A stretch of DNA of 64,000 bases, taken from contig OY783196.1 of the NCBI GenBank assembly GCA_963678675.1, forward strand, positions 18,966,138-19,030,137, written 5' to 3'. Below are positions 59,776 to 64,000 of this stretch, in pieces (position 1 is the stretch's first letter; each line of letters begins with the position of its first letter). Under the pieces are notes generated by a model, which was given only the letters and a program-made list of their open reading frames with translations, did no database searches and had not been told where the DNA came from. This DNA is from Xiphydria camelus. Lineage: Eukaryota; Arthropoda; Insecta; Hymenoptera; Xiphydriidae. The position numbers and the translations under genes were made by a program.

Positions 59776-59954
59776 GACCGAGGCGAATCGGATCACAGGG
59801 CGAATTGGATCATAGATCCATATTTCTTAGATCTTGGTAAAAACGAGCATTTTTATTGTTCGCGTTACTTTACTGGAGAAGAACGAAGTAATGCGAACGA
59901 ACGAAGTGCTCATTTTCCGATTCGCCCTGTGATTCGATTCACCTCGGTCTACTC
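59771..59954. mobile_element. Second palindrome, about 184 bp, abutting the MITE at 59,631
   Basis: Arms of about 37 bp start GAGTAGACCGAGG(C/T)GAAT and continue with TCACAGGGCGAAT on both sides. The centre is AT-rich and includes AACGAAGTAATGCGAACGAA. Its first bases (GAGTA) coincide with the end of the preceding palindrome. Confidence 0.6.
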
Positions 59955-60106
59955 TGCCTATGAGCCAGAGTCAACGACTGTGATTCAATTCACGAGTTGT
60001 CGCATAGATCGACGAGTACAAATATTTAGTTCCCTCCAAATCCTTCTAAAGTGTTCCACCATCGACTGCTAACCTGAGTTGGGCTGCAGATCAAGAGCAA
60101 TGCCTG

Positions 60107-60337
60107 CACTGAACAAAAAAATTTACTTCATTTAACCATCGGTGAAGCTGAATACGCCGAACGTCATGATGCAATTGTTTCAATGCCATAAAAGTACTCG
60201 TATAAGGAACAATAAATAGAGTTGAAGCAATGAAAATTGAAGTTAAAACAAGTGGATATCTACTTGAAACAATTACATCGTGAGGTTCGCCGTATTCAAC
60301 CTCATCGATGGTTGAATGAAGCAACTTTTTTTCAGTG
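60107..60337. mobile_element. MITE, 231 bp, copy 1 of a local pair
   Basis: Terminal inverted repeats start CACTGAA(C/A)AAAA and continue with ACTTCATTTAACCATCGGTG-like sequence for about 75 bp per arm, including ACGCCGAAC and GATGCAATTGTTTCAA. A related copy lies 0.95 kb downstream at 61,283-61,526. No coding capacity. Confidence 0.65.
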
Positions 60338-61282
60338 TGTGTATACCTAGATCAAATTAAAACCCGTTGGCGCAACGCAATACATACCGCAACGCGCCGC
60401 CCGGTGGCTAGAGCAACGACGTCTTCCTAAACGAGCACGCCGCGATGTGATCGCGCCTTAAAGCAAGCATAATTGAATTAATTAATGAATAAAGCGAAGA
60501 TCGCTCGTCCGCGCGGCACCTCTACACCAATACCTACGAGACGCGTACCAACGCGAGGGCGAGCGATCGGACCTGTCATTATTCTCGGAAGAGCCGATAC
60601 TCCGGGCTCTTAACTCTGAAAGATTGAAGATGCACCTCGGCTCCTACGCGCGCAAGGAACGGGGTTATCTCGGTACTCCGTTTCACAGGCCGGCCCTCGA
60701 AGGCGGCGAATCGGTATATCGACGATCGGTATCGATGGATCGCGCGAAAGATCGGCCGCGCGATGGTTGCGCGCGAAACTCGGTGGCGAGCCGACGACGA
60801 GCAGAAGAGGTGGACGAAGACGAGGCCGAGGAGGCGAAGCAGGAGGCCACGCGGAGTTTTACACGTGGAGCCGAGAGGGGAAACCCGAGTTTTACATTTG
60901 CCGCTCTCTGGGAACCGCAGTCAACGACACCACGCGAATGTAACGCGATAAATTCCCAAGCGTAACGGTCTTCGACGAGAGGCGACGCTTTTTGCCGGAC
61001 GTTTTTGTCGGAAATTTAATAACGCGCGACCCGTCCTGTAAATGTCAAATTCGTATCGCCCGGCGGAGTTGGACTACACCGGAGCGTGGGCACGGAACCT
61101 TCGACGGGGCAGCCTTGAGAGAGAACCTCGATATGGACACCTGTTAATGTCATTATCGCACCGATGCGTTTCACGGATCATCGAAGTTGACTTATCGGCG
61201 TGCGGATGTATTCGCGTCGTCGATTGATCCGTGGTATCGACTCCCGACGTCCTATAGTCGGAATAAAAATGTACATTCCATG
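60338..61282. other. CpG-rich stretch between two related MITEs
   Basis: A 113-codon plus-strand frame at 60,624-60,965 contains a Glu/Asp/Ala-rich run (EEVDEDEAEEAKQEA). It has no supporting context and is not called. Nothing else recognisable. Confidence 0.45.
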
Positions 61283-61526
61283 CACTGAAAAAAAAAATTG
61301 CTTCATTCAACAATCGGTGAGGTTTAAATATGGCGAACCTCACGGTGTCATTGTTTCAAGTATTACATACATATATTCACTTGTTTCGACTTCAAATTGG
61401 TTGTTAGATACAACTCTGTTTATTTTACCTTATGAAGTCCGTTAATTTAAATAATTATTATATCGTGAAGTTCGCCGTATTTAACTTCACCGATGGTTGT
61501 GAACGAAGTACATGTTTTTTTCGGTG
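61283..61526. mobile_element. MITE, 244 bp, copy 2 of a local pair
   Basis: Begins CACTGAAAAAAAAAATTGCT and ends TTTTTTTCGGTG. It shares TTCATTCAACAATCGGTGAG, GGCGAACCTCACGGTG and ATTGTTTCAAGTA with copy 1. The centre diverges (TTGTTTCGACTTCAAATTGG). Arms of about 75 bp. Confidence 0.65.
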
Positions 61527-64000
61527 AGTGTTGTTATCGGCGAAATAATACGTGACGCGCGCGAGCATCGTCTAATTTTTCTACAGCTGCTTGCGGTTAG
61601 AAAAAAAAAGTAGTTCGCGTTCGCAACGCTTCTCGTTATCAAAATTAGAAGAAATAACCATCTACGCGGAGAGGGAATAAGAAACGGTCGATTTTTGTGA
61701 AATCGGAGGCAGAACGAACGTTTGATTACTTCGCTAGTTGAGATTCTGCAAAAATGCTCGGGAGTCCGTAATTCTCGTAATTGGTGCAATTAACCTACAA
61801 GCGTACGCCGATCGCACGGTGCCAATGCGACCGACTCCGCAGCTTCAGCCTCCGAATCGCTCTCCGCGTGGAACGACGCGTCTTACGGGCGTACGCATCG
61901 GGTACCGCGCGGGGTTAAGGGTTAACCGAATTTCAAGGAATCGGCGTATCGGAATGCGGTGACCACTGGCCCAAATATAAATATACGGTGTGGGAGGGAG
62001 GCCGGGGTTAGGCGGGCAACGCGCGGCATTGTAGGAGGTGTCGATACGGGGCCGATAGGCGCGCGAGCCGACGGTGTCGGAGAAGCGGCGACGACCACGA
62101 AACGAAAGCAAAGCGTGGACCGTGCGCCGGGTACATAGGTAACGAGACGCGAAGGCAGGGCCGTGGGAGACGCGAGAGAACCAAGCGCGAACTTCGTGGA
62201 ACGGTGACCGGCAAGATGCCTCCACGGCTCACCCCATCAAACCATCGCACACACCATAGAGAGAGAGTGCGTCTATCTATCTACGAACGAGCGAGAGAGA
62301 CTCTAATCAAATTAATATTACGCTGCCGCGGTCCGTTAATAGACCGCCCGGCTACCCGTCGAACCGGGAAACCGTCCCCCCTCTTCGCCTCTTTTTCGAC
62401 CACCGCGTCCACCTCGTTCGACGAAGTTCGTATCGCTCTTCGACGGGATTTCGGAAGTCTCGCCTCGTCGCGAGACGAGCGAGGAGAGTCACGGTGATCC
62501 GAGGCAGCTCCGAAATCTCCGCAGTCGTCGAATCGCCAAGATATGACACTCCGGCGCGCGCATACGTTTGTGCAACGTGTTTAGCGAGATCGTGTTACAA
62601 TGCGCGCGCGCGGAGTAAGCGAAGACGAGAATCGACATCGCGCGTTGAGCAATCTCGCCTTCGAGAGAGAAAGAGAGGTAGGTACCTCTCCTCGCGCGCC
62701 CGGCACCTCTTCGGTGTGCCGATGCTGACGCGCGGATTCCGCACTTTCGACGCAGCCAGCATCATCCTCCCTCGATACAATGGACTCTCGCGGGCGCTGG
62801 TCGAAAAGGCGTACGAGCGTGGGGTACACGCGATGTACCAACACGTCGGACCGGCGCACCGGCGCACCACAATGCCGCGCGTGCTTCGTGCGCGGGAGCG
62901 ACGCGCGGACCGAACATCTCGGTGTCTGACAAAGAGATTCAATCTGCCGGTAGCCAAAGGGGATTTGCCGCTCTTGTTGCGGCCGTAGCGCAGGCGTTCC
63001 GAGCGAAAGTGATGATGGCTACGGTGCGTTTCTACATCGTCCCCGTCCCGAAGACGACAGTCTTCGACGCGGGGTAATCGAATCCGTCGCCGAGGTTTGA
63101 GAGTTTTTCGGTTCGCGCGGCGGTGGGGCGACTCACCCCGAGGAAGTGAGAAATTTGGAAGGGTGGAGCAAAGTTACATCCGAAGGCTTGCAGCCACCAC
63201 CACGATCGTCTCGCGCCCGCTGCGGTCACTCGTTCTCCCCAGCCTCGGAATTGATCACCCATCGCAGTAGTTCATTCGATTCGAGAAATCCTTCCGACGA
63301 AATTCGACCAACAACCGCGGCGTAACGAAGCGTGTCCTTTACGAGCCATCGAACACCGCGCGGATGATTTCTTTTAGCGAGCACCGCGAGCGATTCCTAA
63401 TAAGAACTCGCGTCCGCTCGACGAGTAACGAGCGATGCCGCCTTGGTACCGCTCAAACGAGAAGCGCGGAGCAGCAACCCCCTCCTCGAGAAGACGTTTC
63501 GTTTCTGCATCCCACGCGTCCACCCGGAAGATTCTTCTCGGCGAGATGTTCACGCTCGACGGAAGTACCCACAAACGAATCGATTCTAGCGACGACATTC
63601 CTCGCTCGCCGCAGAGCCTCGTCCGCGCGCGAGCGTCCAGGACTCATTGTCTGCGGGACAGCGACGAGTAACGAGCATCCCGTAGAATCTGGCGGCGTCG
63701 CATGTCGGGATGCCTTTTCTCGAAGCGCTACGATGTGGTACCGCGAGCGCGCGAGGCGGGTACCAGAGCGGCGAGTTGTGTCAGCTTCCTGGAAAAGATT
63801 AGGCATTGTTAGCGGCCTTCGCCGGGCATCGACCCGCACCCCGGCGCGTCCGTCCGCTCCGTCCATCGGTAGTGCGCGCTCGAGATCGGCCGGCGGCCGT
63901 GTGGATCCAGCTACCGAATCGACTCTCTCTCTGGCTCTCATCCCGTACCGAAACGGATCGATCGATGATTTGCAAATCTCTCGGCACGCTCACGCACACG
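61527..64000. other. CpG-rich stretch without a supported gene
   Basis: A plus-strand frame of 78 codons with ATG at 63,435 (MPPWYRSNEKRGAATPS..., ending in TAA) reads as a disordered protein. The antisense frame is equally open and longer, so neither is called. The sequence otherwise gives Arg/Ser-rich shadows. Confidence 0.4.

Overview
This window is eukaryotic nuclear DNA, most likely from an insect. Three things suggest this: a 5'-truncated non-LTR retrotransposon, a mariner-type element with intact terminal repeats, and many palindromic MITEs with TTAA, TAA or TA target sites. It has no operons, Shine-Dalgarno-led genes, tRNAs, rRNA genes or CRISPR arrays. The CpG-rich stretches, the (GA)n microsatellites and this transposon mix would fit a hymenopteran such as an ant, but that is inference from style, not from a diagnostic gene.

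Layout. 1-12,500 is GC- and CpG-rich with little recognisable coding sequence. The exception is the best gene evidence in the window: a two-exon start of a secreted-protein gene on the minus strand (4,724 to 4,243), with matching splice phases across a 233-bp intron. 12,500-25,500 is AT-richer and holds most of the retroelement material: a truncated LINE at 20,823-22,146, a 3'-UTR-only relative at 16,885-17,193, another likely LINE 3' end at 20,572-20,780, an LTR-like block near 20,000-20,400, a Harbinger-type MITE at 22,219-22,863 and another TIR element at 19,437-19,798. 25,500-41,000 contains candidate exons (25,737-25,933 plus; 33,461-33,991 minus), a 246-bp perfect-looking hairpin at 32,914-33,159, two local repeat families (36,420-36,675; 37,218-40,054) and a textbook TATA + TCAGT initiator at 39,428-39,461. 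41,000-52,000 is mostly unannotatable, apart from a clean 252-bp retroinsertion with an 11-bp target-site duplication at 45,043-45,316 and a candidate exon at 49,603-49,929. 52,000-61,600 is a dense cluster of DNA-transposon relics: a nested hairpin element, a mariner deletion derivative, a TTAA-flanked foldback, two abutting palindromes and a pair of related 230-245 bp MITEs. 61,500-64,000 returns to CpG-rich sequence without a supported gene.

The genes cannot be assembled into a pathway. Apart from the secreted-protein start and the transposon proteins I recognise no family. The candidate exons rest on open frame, splice-site context and protein-like composition only. The most interesting signal is the mobile-element biology: related minus-strand LINE 3' ends that sit between (GA)n tracts on both sides, other LINE-like 3' ends that terminate in different tetranucleotide repeats, and an unusual density of long near-perfect hairpins.
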